DNA of 64,000 nucleotides from the NCBI GenBank assembly GCA_963813525.1, contig CAWEZI010000005.1, positions 1,116,001 through 1,180,000 of the forward strand, written 5' to 3'. This DNA comes from Bog-756 sp963813525. Lineage in GTDB: Bacteria > Actinomycetota > Acidimicrobiia > Acidimicrobiales > RAAP-2. A program made the translations under genes and the position numbers. Of the stretch, positions 18,301 through 26,767 are shown one piece after another (position 1 is the stretch's first letter; every line of letters starts with the position of its first letter). Below the pieces are notes generated by a model. That model ran no database searches. It saw nothing but the letters and a program-made list of their open reading frames with translations, and had not been told where the DNA came from.

Positions 18301-21300
18301 TCACCCCGTCGGTGGGCAACTCCTTCACCCTTCTCACCGCAACCTCCCATACCGGGCAGTTCGCCCTGGTCGACTGGCCGGGTCTCCCCGCCGGGCTGGG
18401 CTACTCGGTCAACTACGCCAACGCCGGCCAGGTCACCGTCTCGGTGATCAACGCCCCGGCCGCCCTGCCGGTGGTCACCGGGCTCAGTACCCAGACCGGC
18501 CCGGGCACCGGCAACACCACGGTCACGGTGTCCGGTTCCCACTTCACCGGAGCCACCGCCGTCGACTTCGGCGGAGTCCCCGCCACCGGGGTCGACGTGG
18601 CCGGCAACGGCAACTCGCTCACCGCCGTCTCGCCGGCCGGTGTGGGCATCGTCGATGTCCAGGTGGTCACTTCTGCCGGCAACAGCCAACCGGTCAGCGC
18701 CGACAAGTTCTCCTACGGACCGGTGATCACCAGTGTGTCCCCGGCCCAGGGAACCCCCTACGGTGGCAACACCGTGACCATCACCGGCGGCGGCTTCGCC
18801 GACGTCACCGGGGTCAATTTCGGGACCACTCCGGCCACCGACGTCGACGTGGTCTCCACCAGCTCAATAACGGCCACCGTTCCGGCCGGAACGGGGACGG
18901 TCGACGTACGGGTGGTCACATCGGCCTACGGCACCAGCGCGGTGACCGGTGCCGACCAGTACCGCTACGGGCTGCAGGTGGTCTTCGACCCGCCGGTGTC
19001 CGATCTGTCCATCAACGCCGGCGGCACCACCCCCACCCTGACCGTCGAGCTGGTCGACCCGGCCGGCAACCCGGGGCCGGCACCTAGTGGCGGACAGACC
19101 CTGTCGCTGACCACCACCTCCGCGGTCGGCAGCTTCTCCCAGTCGGGCTCCCCCGTCACCCAGCTGGTCATCCCCGCTGGCGATTCGACGGCCTCCTTCC
19201 AATACTCCGACAGTCGGGCCGGCGCGCAAACCATCACGGTGGGCCAGGCCCAGGACGACACGGTGGTGGTGGCTACGGCCACGGTGACGGTCAACGCCGC
19301 CTCCCTCGACCACATGGCCGTGACGCCGTCGGCGGTGACCGTGGCGGTGGGTGGCCACGCCAGCTTCGCGGCCGAGGGCTACGACGCCTACAACAACGAC
19401 CTGGGCAGTGAGACGTCGGCGGCCACCTGGTCGATCAGCCCGTCCACCGACGGCTCGTCGTGCACCGGCGCCACCTGCACGGTGGGGGCTGTCGGCTCCC
19501 ACACGGTGACGGCCACGATCGGCTCGGTGACCGCTACCGCCACACTGGCCGGTGACACCCCGCCGACGCCGACTCTCGGGGTGCCCAGTGGTCCGCTGTA
19601 TACCGGCAACGCCGTCACCTTCAACGTGTCGGGCACCGGCGGGGGCGGTCCGCTGTCCTACACCATCGACTTCGGTGACGGGTCCAACGCCACCGGGTCC
19701 CTTCCTCCGGGTGGGACCACGGTCAATCACACCTACGCGTCGGCCGGTAGCTATCCGGTGGTGCTGTCGGTGAGCGACGGGATCGCCACTCCGGCGCCCT
19801 ACACCTCGGCCACCGTCCAGGTGGCCCAGGCCGTCGATCCCACCGCCGTGGTCGGCGACCCGATCACGGCCACGGTGGGCCAGAGCGTGCAGTTCAACGG
19901 GTCCAACTCCACCCCGGCCGGCGGCATCACCGGTTATGCCTGGAGCTTCGGCGACGGTGGAACGTCGACGGCGGCCGACCCCACCCACACCTACACGACG
20001 GCGAAAAGCTACACAGCCACCCTCACGGTGACCGGCCTGGGCGGCAACACCAGCCAGGCCACCGAAACGGTGGATGTGACGCCGGTTCCCAACCAGGGAG
20101 TGACGGTCACGGTCACCGACACCAACCAGAATCCGCTGACCAGTGCCACCGTGGTGGTGGAGGATGCCCAGAACGACGTGTTCAACGGGGTGCCGGCCGG
20201 CGGCGGCAATTACACGGTGTCCGGACTGGCCGACGGCGACTACACCGCCTACGCCTACCAGCAGGGCTACCTGCCCAACACGGCCACCGTCACCGTGACC
20301 GACGGGACGGGCACGGCCACGGTGGCCCTGGCCTCCGGTCAGGTGGCCACCACCGACCTCACCTCGACCCAGCTCACCGCCTCCCAGGCGGAGGCGCTGG
20401 GCATCGACCCCAATGCGCCCGGTAACCAGTTCACCTACCAGTTCGACCTCAACCTGGCCTTCTGGCCCGACGCCCCACCCGTCCAGTTCCAGGGAGTGGC
20501 GACCGGTAACGGCCTGTACAGCGGCTCCTACGGCGGGGGAGGCGGCGGCGGTGGCGGTGGAGGCGGCGGCGGGGGCGGTGGAGGCGGCGGTGGCGGCGGC
20601 GCCTGCACCGGGCTGTGTCCGGACACGGTGACCGATCCCGGTACCGGGGCCACCTACACCATCTACCCGCAGTTCCAGGAAGTGGACAACGAGCCCGAGC
20701 TGATCTGGATGATCATCCCGGGCAAGGCCCAGTGGCTCAAGCAGTTCTTCGATGTGCAGATGGTCATCAGCAACCTGGCCCCGACCGCCTTCACCTTCAA
20801 CCCCGGGCAGGCCACCCTCAACCTGCCCACCACTGGGCTCAGCCTGGCCACCCTCGACTCGAATCTCGCCCCCCAGACCCTGACCCAATCGGTGGGAGCC
20901 ATTCCCGGCGATTCCAGTAAGACCGTCGACTGGCTCATCCGCGGCGACACTGAGGGTTACTACGGGCTCGACGCCACCTACACATCGTCACTGGCGCCGG
21001 TCGGCGCCCCCCTACAGTTCGACGCCCAGACCAGCTCGGACGCCATCCATATCTGGGGGGCCACCGCCCTGTCCATGAACTTCACCGTCGACGACGAGGC
21101 CTACCAGGGCTACCCGTACCACATCACTGCCCAGATCACCAACGTGGCCGACGTCCCCGTCTACAACCTGAGCCTGGCCCTGTCACCGCTCGAATCGGAC
21201 ACCCGTAATTACATCTTTGCCCCGGCCCAGGCCGCGCCGCAGGTTGTTTCGGAACTCGACCCGGGCCAGACGTTGACCGAGAACTACGTGGTGGTGCCCG

Positions 21301-22535
21301 AGTTCAGTGGAATCTTCGACGACATCCAGTCGTTCGTGAGCACCATGGCCGGCACCACGGTGGCTGATGCCGGCGGCTCGGCCATCCCGTGGACCATCAA
21401 CAGCCAGAGCGCGCCGGACCCGTCCAGCTACCCGTCGATCACCGCCACCCAGGAGTCGAACGGCATCCTGGTCAGCTGGGGGGCGGTGCCCGGGGCCCAG
21501 GGGTACCAATTGTTCACCACACCGAACTACCAGACCGACTTCGCTTCCACCCCGGCGGCGACGGTTCCGGCCGACCAGACCTCCGTCCTGCTGCCCTCGG
21601 CCAACTACGGCCAGATCGCCGTGTCCACCGAGCTCGTCGACGGCTCGGGCAATCCGTACAACGTGCTCGAACACCCCCTGGCCATCGGCCCGGCCATCAC
21701 CCCCAGCCCACCCAGCGAACCGGCGGTGACCGAGGTGACCGGCGGGGTCTCCCTCAGCTGGAACCCGCCGAGCAGCACCGGCGGATCGCCCCTCACCGGG
21801 TACGTGGTCACTCCCTACGTGAACGACGTGGCCGGCACGCCGGTACCCACCGGGTCGACCAGCACGTCGTACACCATGACCGGACTGCACAACGGGACGA
21901 CCTACACCTTCACGGTGGCTGCCGCCAACGTCAATGGTACGGGGACGGCGTCGGCCCAGTCGACCCCGATCACCGTGGGCGCGCCCATTGCTCCCACCGA
22001 CGTGACCGCCACCGAATCGGCGGGCCAGGCCAAGGTGGCCTGGAAGGCGCCGGTCAGCAACGGCAACACGGTGACCGGCTACGTGGTCACGCCCTACGTC
22101 GGCGGCATCGCCAAGACCCCGGTCTCCTCCAAAAAGACGACGGTCACCGTGACCGGCCTCACCAACGGCGTCAGTTACACGTTCGTGGTGGCGGCGGAGG
22201 CCGGAACGGCCACCGGGCCGGGCTCGATGCCGAGCGCCCCGGTGGTCATCGGGGCACCGGCCGCTCCCAAGGCGCCCAAGGCCAAGGTCAAGTCGGGCAC
22301 GCTGACCCTGAGCTGGAAGAAGCCGGCCGACGGCGGCTCAGCCATCACCGGCTACGTAGTCACGCCTTCCATCGGCGGGGTGACCCAGACCCCGATCGTC
22401 TTCAACTCGACGGCCACCTCGGAGGTCATCACCGGATTGACGCCTGACACCTCCTACACCTTCACGGTGGCCGCCAAGAACGCCATCACCGTGGGAAGTC
22501 CTTCGCCCGCCTCCGCCGCCGTCACGGCACCCTGA
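15333..22535 (+). CDS. Giant secreted multidomain surface protein (2400 residues)
   Basis: Residues 21-50 form a signal peptide or anchor (LIGMVLGFAVAAALATLALLFTHAIAGA). Residues about 60-1040 are Gly/Ser/Thr-rich parallel-beta-helix-like sequence with four long repeats sharing SIDVQ, GGTxAKTGG and WLYLG motifs. Then come two IPT/TIG domains (about 1044-1213), Ig/Big-like segments (about 1215-1408), two PKD domains (about 1410-1586, with TIDFGDGS and WSFGDGG), and a carboxypeptidase-regulatory-like domain (about 1589-1676). Next are a run of 23 glycines (1734-1756), a large unassigned beta domain, and four fibronectin type III domains (about 2030-2400). No LPxTG sorting signal ends it. An adhesin or sheath/matrix role is inferred from architecture. 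Confidence 0.85.
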   Translation: MTSALGFRRLRCLFVARDGGGSLIGMVLGFAVAAALATLALLFTHAIAGAAPTCTTNWTGPSGGDFATATNWSTHAVPGSTDWVCSTASAKITLNSSMTVKGGVLKGSLTLGSSASLTFDDTSDSSTIGTLADDGGTFDLAGPVSLTGGGSSASTWTGGEMYGSGRLAVASGGTLSITPAINTEPILEVATVVDGNLTLSTPNSDGWLYLGEGSSCSSATVTVASGGSFDVATDADPTDNYSAANYSCGSIDVQTGGTFAKTGGSGVSNFTGITATISGNLKATTGTLDTSAVTLDTGADLSGDVLPSGETATVDGTVATAGWTASLDGASISIPTSNTLNVNGTLDWTSGTIYGYGQLTVASGGTLSITPAINTEPILEVATVVDGNLTLSTPNSDGWLYLGEGSSCSSATVTVASGGSFDVATDADPTDNYSAANYSCGSIDVQTGGTFAKTGGSGVSNFTGIAATISGNLKATTGTLDTSAVTLDTGADLSGDVLPSGETATVDENVTVQSGQNWLWTGADIYGSGQLTVASGGNLAITPAADTQPILDLAMVVDGTVTLSTPNPEGWLYLGYYDTCSSPTITVASGGSFNIATDGDPTDGYSAVNYYGCDSIDVQSGGTLAKTGGTGTSILYDLQTIISGNLKADTGTLDSDPTLDTGANLSGDVLPSGATVTVNEDVTVQSGQNWLWTGAYITGSGQLTVASGGNLAITPAADTQPILDLAMVVDGTVTLSTPNPEGWLYLGYYDTCSSPTVTVASGGSFNIATDGDPTDGYSAANYYGCESIDVQSGGTLAKTGGTGTSTLVGATATVTGLVDAPSGTLNLGNLTNLSGGTLTGGTYDAGTPTTAGTIDINGYVTTNDATVSVVGSGSSLANGSDSALSGLTTNGAQGSIDTSDGASLPAGGDLANSGSLIGSGTITTTGLTNAGLVEAIDGGPATLSDTGDYTQSGAGNLEVAFNGTGAHQASELTVAGTAALGGTLTVATGFTPSVGNSFTLLTATSHTGQFALVDWPGLPAGLGYSVNYANAGQVTVSVINAPAALPVVTGLSTQTGPGTGNTTVTVSGSHFTGATAVDFGGVPATGVDVAGNGNSLTAVSPAGVGIVDVQVVTSAGNSQPVSADKFSYGPVITSVSPAQGTPYGGNTVTITGGGFADVTGVNFGTTPATDVDVVSTSSITATVPAGTGTVDVRVVTSAYGTSAVTGADQYRYGLQVVFDPPVSDLSINAGGTTPTLTVELVDPAGNPGPAPSGGQTLSLTTTSAVGSFSQSGSPVTQLVIPAGDSTASFQYSDSRAGAQTITVGQAQDDTVVVATATVTVNAASLDHMAVTPSAVTVAVGGHASFAAEGYDAYNNDLGSETSAATWSISPSTDGSSCTGATCTVGAVGSHTVTATIGSVTATATLAGDTPPTPTLGVPSGPLYTGNAVTFNVSGTGGGGPLSYTIDFGDGSNATGSLPPGGTTVNHTYASAGSYPVVLSVSDGIATPAPYTSATVQVAQAVDPTAVVGDPITATVGQSVQFNGSNSTPAGGITGYAWSFGDGGTSTAADPTHTYTTAKSYTATLTVTGLGGNTSQATETVDVTPVPNQGVTVTVTDTNQNPLTSATVVVEDAQNDVFNGVPAGGGNYTVSGLADGDYTAYAYQQGYLPNTATVTVTDGTGTATVALASGQVATTDLTSTQLTASQAEALGIDPNAPGNQFTYQFDLNLAFWPDAPPVQFQGVATGNGLYSGSYGGGGGGGGGGGGGGGGGGGGGGGACTGLCPDTVTDPGTGATYTIYPQFQEVDNEPELIWMIIPGKAQWLKQFFDVQMVISNLAPTAFTFNPGQATLNLPTTGLSLATLDSNLAPQTLTQSVGAIPGDSSKTVDWLIRGDTEGYYGLDATYTSSLAPVGAPLQFDAQTSSDAIHIWGATALSMNFTVDDEAYQGYPYHITAQITNVADVPVYNLSLALSPLESDTRNYIFAPAQAAPQVVSELDPGQTLTENYVVVPEFSGIFDDIQSFVSTMAGTTVADAGGSAIPWTINSQSAPDPSSYPSITATQESNGILVSWGAVPGAQGYQLFTTPNYQTDFASTPAATVPADQTSVLLPSANYGQIAVSTELVDGSGNPYNVLEHPLAIGPAITPSPPSEPAVTEVTGGVSLSWNPPSSTGGSPLTGYVVTPYVNDVAGTPVPTGSTSTSYTMTGLHNGTTYTFTVAAANVNGTGTASAQSTPITVGAPIAPTDVTATESAGQAKVAWKAPVSNGNTVTGYVVTPYVGGIAKTPVSSKKTTVTVTGLTNGVSYTFVVAAEAGTATGPGSMPSAPVVIGAPAAPKAPKAKVKSGTLTLSWKKPADGGSAITGYVVTPSIGGVTQTPIVFNSTATSEVITGLTPDTSYTFTVAAKNAITVGSPSPASAAVTAP
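15838..16854 (+). repeat. Two near-identical 441-bp direct repeats in the giant gene
   Basis: Bases 15838-16278 recur at 16414-16854 (period 576 bp, 192 codons), with only an ATC-to-GCC-type codon change noticed (ITATI versus IAATI). The near identity at silent sites points to recent duplication or gene conversion. Confidence 0.85.
16911..17756 (+). repeat. Second pair of direct repeats in the giant gene
   Basis: The block starting at 16911 recurs at 17427 (period 516 bp, 172 codons) for about 330 bp, with a few substitutions. It encodes the same beta-repeat motif as the 15838 pair but a different subtype (WLYLGYYDTC versus WLYLGEGSSC). Confidence 0.8.
20532..20600 (+). repeat. Poly-glycine codon run (23 Gly)
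   Basis: 69 bases of GGN codons encode 23 consecutive glycines between the regulatory-like domain and the C-terminal half of the giant protein. It should be a flexible hinge and is a likely slippage site. Confidence 0.9.
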
Positions 22536-22544
22536 CAGGTCGGC

Positions 22545-23423
22545 TCAGGCCAAGGCGAAGGTGACCCCGGTCAGGGTTTCCGACAGGGTCCACAGCGACC
22601 TGGCGGTGGCCAGGTCGTAGGAGCGTCGAGACGACTTCACGACGGTGGGGTACCCCCGTTGTTCGAAGAGTCCGTCGGGTCCGACAAAGGAGCCGCCGCC
22701 CAGCCCCGGCTGGGTGGCGGCGTAGAGGGCGGGGAGGGCTCCCATGTCGGCGCTCTGGGCCACCACCCGGTTGGTCACCTCCATGACCCGGTCCTGGAAC
22801 GAGTCGGTGTGGGACTGGAGATTGGTGGCGGCGTAGCCGGGGTGGGCGGCCAGGGCCGTGCCTGTCGCACCGACCGCTGCCCATCGACGTTGGAGCTCGT
22901 AGGTGAACAGCAGGTTGGCCAACTTGGACTGACCGTATGCGGCCCAGCGCCGGTAGCGCCGGCGTTCCCAGTTGAGGTCGTCGAGATCGATGCGCCCCAT
23001 GCGGTGGGCACCGCTCGACATGGTCACCACCCGGTCGGTCACCCGGCCGATGAGTAGACCGGTGAGGGCGAAATGGCCGAGATGGTTGGTTCCGATCTGC
23101 AGCTCGAATCCGTCCACGGTGCGAGCCAGTGGCGTAGCCATGACGCCGGCGTTGTTGATCAGAACGTCGATCTGGCCGACACCGTCGGCAAAGGCCCGGA
23201 CAGAGCCCAGGTCAGCCAGATCGAGATGACGCACCTCCCGATCGCCGGGCATGGCGTCGGCTGCCGCCTTGCCCTTGGCAATGTCGCGACAGGCGATGAC
23301 CACGTGCGCACCCGACCGGGCCAGTTGGGAGGCGATCACCGCCCCGAGTCCGCTGTTGGCCCCGGTCACCACGTATGACCGTCCGCTCTGGTCGGGGATG
23401 TCAGCCGCCGTCCACGGAGCCAT
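22545..23423 (-). CDS. Short-chain dehydrogenase/reductase
   Basis: The 292-residue Rossmann protein has the cofactor motif TGANSGLG (near residue 20), HLDLADLGSV, NNAGVMATP, and the catalytic Ser in VTMSSGAHRMG. The Tyr/Lys pair is in YGQSKLANLLF. The layout follows retinol-dehydrogenase/oxidoreductase-like SDRs that often act on lipids; the HLDLADL acidic site suggests NADP or NAD ambiguity. It converges on the giant surface-protein gene. Confidence 0.88.
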   Translation of the reverse strand: MAPWTAADIPDQSGRSYVVTGANSGLGAVIASQLARSGAHVVIACRDIAKGKAAADAMPGDREVRHLDLADLGSVRAFADGVGQIDVLINNAGVMATPLARTVDGFELQIGTNHLGHFALTGLLIGRVTDRVVTMSSGAHRMGRIDLDDLNWERRRYRRWAAYGQSKLANLLFTYELQRRWAAVGATGTALAAHPGYAATNLQSHTDSFQDRVMEVTNRVVAQSADMGALPALYAATQPGLGGGSFVGPDGLFEQRGYPTVVKSSRRSYDLATARSLWTLSETLTGVTFALA

Positions 23424-23508
23424 TCGTGCACCCTAGGTGGTCATCCTCCGACGCTGGGGTCGGGGCCACGGAGCATGGTTCACGGAGCGTGGTTACAGAA
23501 GATGGCGG

Positions 23509-23682
23509 TCAGAGCACGCTGAGCAGAACCAGCAGGACGAGGGCCACCACCACGATGCCCACCACCAGTATGCGGGTCCAACCGGGTGGGGGACGGGTGA
23601 AGTCGTCGTCCTCCGGTTCGCCCCAGTCCCACAGATCGGGGTCGTCCGGGTCGGGGGGCACCGGGCCGACGGGGGTGGGCAT
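23509..23682 (-). CDS. Small single-pass membrane protein
   Basis: From ATG 23682, preceded by GGGAG, the 57-residue protein has an acidic, Pro/Asp-rich N-terminus (PPDPDDPDLWDWGEPEDDD) and a C-terminal transmembrane helix (ILVVGIVVVALVLLVLLSVL). It would be tail-anchored. No known family; good ribosome-binding site and clear topology support it as real. Confidence 0.6.
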   Translation of the reverse strand: MPTPVGPVPPDPDDPDLWDWGEPEDDDFTRPPPGWTRILVVGIVVVALVLLVLLSVL

Positions 23683-23708
23683 CTCCCAAGTGTAGGGAGG
23701 GCCGTAGT

Positions 23709-24494
23709 GTGCCGAGGGTGACATCCTCCGATCGGTGGGATCCCGATCAGTACAACAAGTTCGCCGCTCAGCGGGAGCAGCCCTTCTGGGACCTGGTTCG
23801 ACTCATCGAGCCGGTGGCCGGGCCCCGTGTGGTCGATCTCGGGTGCGGCGACGGACGGTTGACGGCGGCCCTGGCCACCAAGCTCGACGCGGTCGACACC
23901 GTCGGGATCGACAGCAGCCCGGCCATGGTCGCCGCCGCTCGAGAGCACACCACAGAGACAGTCCGGTTCGAGACCGGCGACATCGGCCGTTGGGAACGTC
24001 CCGACGGCTACGACGTCGTGTTGGCCAACGCCTCGATGCAGTGGGTGGGCGACCACGCGGACGTCCTCCGGCGCTGGACCCGCTCGCTCCGACCCGGCGG
24101 GCAATTGGCGGTGCAGGTACCGGACAACGCCGACCACCTCGCCCACCGGCTGGCCGATGAGCTGGCCCGCCAATGGATGGACCACCCGCCCCCCGATCCG
24201 GTGGCCCGGAACGTGCTGCCTCCGGAACAGTACGCCGTCCTTCTGGACCAACTCGGCTTCGACCGGCAGCACGTCCGTCTCGAGGTCTACGCCCACCACC
24301 TGGCCACCACCGGCGACGTCGTTGAGTGGGTCAAGGGCACTACCCTCACCCGCTTCAAGGACCGCCTCGGTTCCGACCAGTGGCCCCGGTTCGTCGAGGC
24401 CTACCGCAAGCGCTTTCTCGAGATCGAGGGTGAGCGTTCGCCCTACTTCTATCCCTTCAAGCGGATCCTGATGTGGGGCCGCTTGGCCGACTGA
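23709..24494 (+). CDS. Class I SAM-dependent methyltransferase, trans-aconitate methyltransferase-like
   Basis: The 261-residue protein has the N-terminal WDPDQYNKFAAQREQPFWDLV, typical of Tam-like enzymes, SAM motif I VVDLGCGDGRLT, the acidic ribose-binding VGIDSSPAM, and motif II DVVLANASMQWVGDH. A C-terminal domain ends YFYPFKRILMWGR. It would methylate a small carboxylate or related acceptor. Starts GTG 23709 or 23718 are both possible; neither has a strong Shine-Dalgarno. Confidence 0.82.
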   Translation: MPRVTSSDRWDPDQYNKFAAQREQPFWDLVRLIEPVAGPRVVDLGCGDGRLTAALATKLDAVDTVGIDSSPAMVAAAREHTTETVRFETGDIGRWERPDGYDVVLANASMQWVGDHADVLRRWTRSLRPGGQLAVQVPDNADHLAHRLADELARQWMDHPPPDPVARNVLPPEQYAVLLDQLGFDRQHVRLEVYAHHLATTGDVVEWVKGTTLTRFKDRLGSDQWPRFVEAYRKRFLEIEGERSPYFYPFKRILMWGRLAD

Positions 24495-24514
24495 CGACCA
24501 CCGGATGGAAGGCC

Positions 24515-24562
24515 ACCAGCGCAACCCTATTCACCAGCGCGGCCCCATTTACCAGCGCAGCT
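24515..24562. repeat. 18-bp tandem repeat at the 3' end of the GNAT gene
   Basis: ACCAGCGC recurs at 24515, 24533 and 24551 with the intervening bases also alike (AACCCTATT and GGCCCCATT). The third copy contains the last codons and stop of the GNAT gene, so the repeats appear to be tandem copies of that gene end. Confidence 0.65.
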
Positions 24563-25013
24563 CGAGCACCTTGTGACTATCGCTGAATCCCAGCCGACGG
24601 TAGAAGGCGAAGGACGCCTCGCTGGGGTGGACGGCGACGTAGTCGAGGGCCAACTGGCGGGCGTGGTCAAGCAGGCAGCGGACGAGAAGGGTGCCGACGC
24701 CTTCGCTCCGCTCCGGGGGGATCACGTAGGTGCTCTGTATGTAGGCCGACCGGCGGATGAGCTGTCCGGGGCCCGGCACCCGTTCCACCAGGGCCAGCCA
24801 GACCATGCCGATGGCCCGGTCGTGGCGCCGGGCCAGGAAGGGCAGGTGGGTGAATGCGTGTCCGGACATCCACGCCACCAGGGCCGCCTCGAAGGCACCC
24901 TGGTCGAGACCGAGCTCGCCCCGTTCGGTGGCCCGCCACTGGTAGCGGAGGTGGGCGAGTTGTTGGGCGTCACCTAGGTCGGCCCGGCCGACCCACAGCG
25001 AGCCGTCGGTCAC
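24549..25013 (-). CDS. GNAT-family N-acetyltransferase
   Basis: The GTG at 25013 overlaps the stop of the upstream DUF1330 gene (GTGA). The 154 residues show the GNAT fold: ADLGDAQQLAHLRYQWRA at the N-terminus, IGMVWLALVERV, and STYVIPPERSEGVGTLLVRCLLDHA (a modified acetyl-CoA-binding R/Q-x-x-G-x-G/A loop, here RSEGVG). It ends SFAFYRRLGFSDSHKVLELRW. The acceptor substrate is unknown. Confidence 0.85.
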   Translation of the reverse strand: MTDGSLWVGRADLGDAQQLAHLRYQWRATERGELGLDQGAFEAALVAWMSGHAFTHLPFLARRHDRAIGMVWLALVERVPGPGQLIRRSAYIQSTYVIPPERSEGVGTLLVRCLLDHARQLALDYVAVHPSEASFAFYRRLGFSDSHKVLELRW

Positions 25014-25492
25014 CTCCGGCTGTCGCCCAGCAGCGACCGGGTCGCCATCACCACCGTGTGGGCCAGACCGGCATCCCGGTGTACCAGAGCGGCCACATAG
25101 TCGGGGTCGACGATCATGGCCAGGAAGGCCTCGGTGTCCGGGTATTCCATGACGGCCACCTGGTCCCAGGACTGGTCGGGGCCGATGAGAGTGAGAACGA
25201 CGTCGGTGTAGAGGGTGAGCCGGCCCCCGCGCCGGGTCACCTGTTCCAGAGCCACCAGGCCGTAGAGGGCGTAGGCGTCGGCTCCACTGAGCCCCGATCC
25301 CGCCAGTTCGTGGTCGGCGGGATAGACGGCCTGGTGGCGGTAGGCCAGCAGGTTGACGAACTGGAGAGGTCCGGGGCCGTCGATGGCCAGCAGGGCGCGC
25401 AACTGTTCGTGGTCGGGATTGATGCCCCCCGGACCGTGCGCCCCGACCTGTCCGATCAGGGCGGTGATCTCGTCCTCGATCCGCTCGGGCAC
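25010..25492 (-). CDS. DUF1330-type dimeric ferredoxin-fold protein
   Basis: I place the start at GTG 25492, four bases after AGGAGG. Strands FVNLLAYR, GGRLTLYTDVVLTLIG and WDQVAVMEYPDTEAFLAMIVDPDYVAAL are characteristic of the small alpha+beta barrel family that includes DUF1330. A C-terminal HTVVMATRSLL completes it. The catalytic role is uncertain. It is translationally coupled to the GNAT gene. Confidence 0.72.
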   Translation of the reverse strand: MPERIEDEITALIGQVGAHGPGGINPDHEQLRALLAIDGPGPLQFVNLLAYRHQAVYPADHELAGSGLSGADAYALYGLVALEQVTRRGGRLTLYTDVVLTLIGPDQSWDQVAVMEYPDTEAFLAMIVDPDYVAALVHRDAGLAHTVVMATRSLLGDSRR

Positions 25493-25573
25493 CCGTCCTC
25501 CTCGTCGCCCAGATTGTGGCTGGTGACACCAACGCAACCAACCGGCGGGCCGGGTCGACCCTAGCCCCGGTGT

Positions 25574-26767
25574 TCAGCTTCGGGGGCCGGCGGTCACCGG
25601 AAGCGACTCGTACCGGCGGACGAAGGGCCCGGGGGCGATGTCCCCGCCCGCCCGGTCGGCCTCGAACGACGGCATGAGGGTGAGCAGTTCCTCGAGGGCC
25701 ACCCGGCCCTGGAGTCGGGCCGCGGCCGCCCCGATGCAGTGGTGGGGTCCGTTGCCGAAGGTCAGCATGCGCCCGAAGCGACGGCCCACGTCGAGCTGGT
25801 CGGCGGTGGGCCCGAACTCGCGGGGGTCGCGGTTGGCCGAACCGTAGAGCAGGTGGACCTTGCTGTCGGCCCCGATGACCGTCTCCCCGATGGTGACCTC
25901 CCGGGTGGTGGTACGCGACAGCCCCTGGACCGGGCTGGTCACCCGCAGCAGCTCTTCGACGGCACCGACTATCAGCGCCGGATCATCTATGAGCAGAGCG
26001 CGCTGGGCGGGATAGTCGGTGAGGGCCACCGCTGCCCCTCCCAGCAGGCCCGAGGCGGTGTCGTTGCCCCCGGCGATCATCACGAAGCAGTAGCCGAGGA
26101 TCTCGTCCACACCCAGTGGGCGCCCGTCCACCTCGGCGGTGACCAGGTCGGAGAGCATGTCGTCGCCCGGGCTCGACCGGCGCCACTGGATGAGCTGGCT
26201 GAAGTAGCCGTACAGACCGGCCACCGCCTCGGCCGCCTCGCTCAAGGTGGTGCCGCTGGCGTTGGCGGCCACAATGGCATCGCTCCACTGCCCGAAAGTG
26301 TGGCGGTCGCCGGCCGGCACACCCAGATAGTGGGCCACCACGAAGGTGGGGAGGGGTCCGGCCAGCGTCTCGACGAAGTCGAACGTTTCGGCACCGGCCA
26401 CCGCGGCCAGGCGCTCCTGCACGAAGGAGCGGACCGCTCCTTCGAGGCCGGCCACCCGCCGGGGGGTGAAGCCCCGGCTGATGAGCCGTCGGTAGGTGGT
26501 GTGGGTGGGGCGGTCCATCATCACCATGGTGGGCTTGAGCCCGAGAGCTTCGATCTCGTTGGCCTCGAAGGTGAGCCCCTGGGCCGACGAGAAGGTGGCG
26601 CCGTCGCCCGCGGCGGCGAAGACATCGGCGAAGCGGGACAGCACCCAGTACCCGCCGGCCGACCGGTGGACAGGGTCCTCGTCCCGGAGCCGCCGGTAGA
26701 TCGGATAGGGATCCCGCTGGGTGGCCAGGTCCCGCGGGTCGTAGATCAGGGGGCCGGGGCCGACCAT
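25574..26767 (-). CDS. Cytochrome P450
   Basis: The 397-residue protein carries the I-helix oxygen-activation motif AGGNDTA, the K-helix ExxR in VEELLRVTSP, the YGSANRDP region, and the heme-thiolate loop FGNGPHHCIG with its proximal Cys. The N-terminal DPYPIYRRLRDEDPVH is typical of soluble actinobacterial class I P450s. Its first 22 bases overlap the bsaP-like gene, so bioB, bsaP and this P450 look like one transcript. The substrate is unknown; a fatty-acyl oxidation role in biotin supply (as for Bacillus BioI) is only a speculation from context. Confidence 0.92.
   Translation of the reverse strand: MVGPGPLIYDPRDLATQRDPYPIYRRLRDEDPVHRSAGGYWVLSRFADVFAAAGDGATFSSAQGLTFEANEIEALGLKPTMVMMDRPTHTTYRRLISRGFTPRRVAGLEGAVRSFVQERLAAVAGAETFDFVETLAGPLPTFVVAHYLGVPAGDRHTFGQWSDAIVAANASGTTLSEAAEAVAGLYGYFSQLIQWRRSSPGDDMLSDLVTAEVDGRPLGVDEILGYCFVMIAGGNDTASGLLGGAAVALTDYPAQRALLIDDPALIVGAVEELLRVTSPVQGLSRTTTREVTIGETVIGADSKVHLLYGSANRDPREFGPTADQLDVGRRFGRMLTFGNGPHHCIGAAAARLQGRVALEELLTLMPSFEADRAGGDIAPGPFVRRYESLPVTAGPRS

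Noticed and set aside
18864..20888. 674-codon open frame on the minus strand inside the giant gene
   Set aside because: It is antisense to a clear multidomain protein, is composed of low-complexity Gly/His/Arg/Val, and reflects the high GC of third positions.
25560..25600. Possible hairpin repeat copy (CCCCGGTGTTCAGCTTCGGGGG) at the P450 end
   Set aside because: It resembles the motif superficially, but the upstream GATAATG part and the correct loop placement are missing, and part of it is P450 coding sequence. Probably a terminator or chance.
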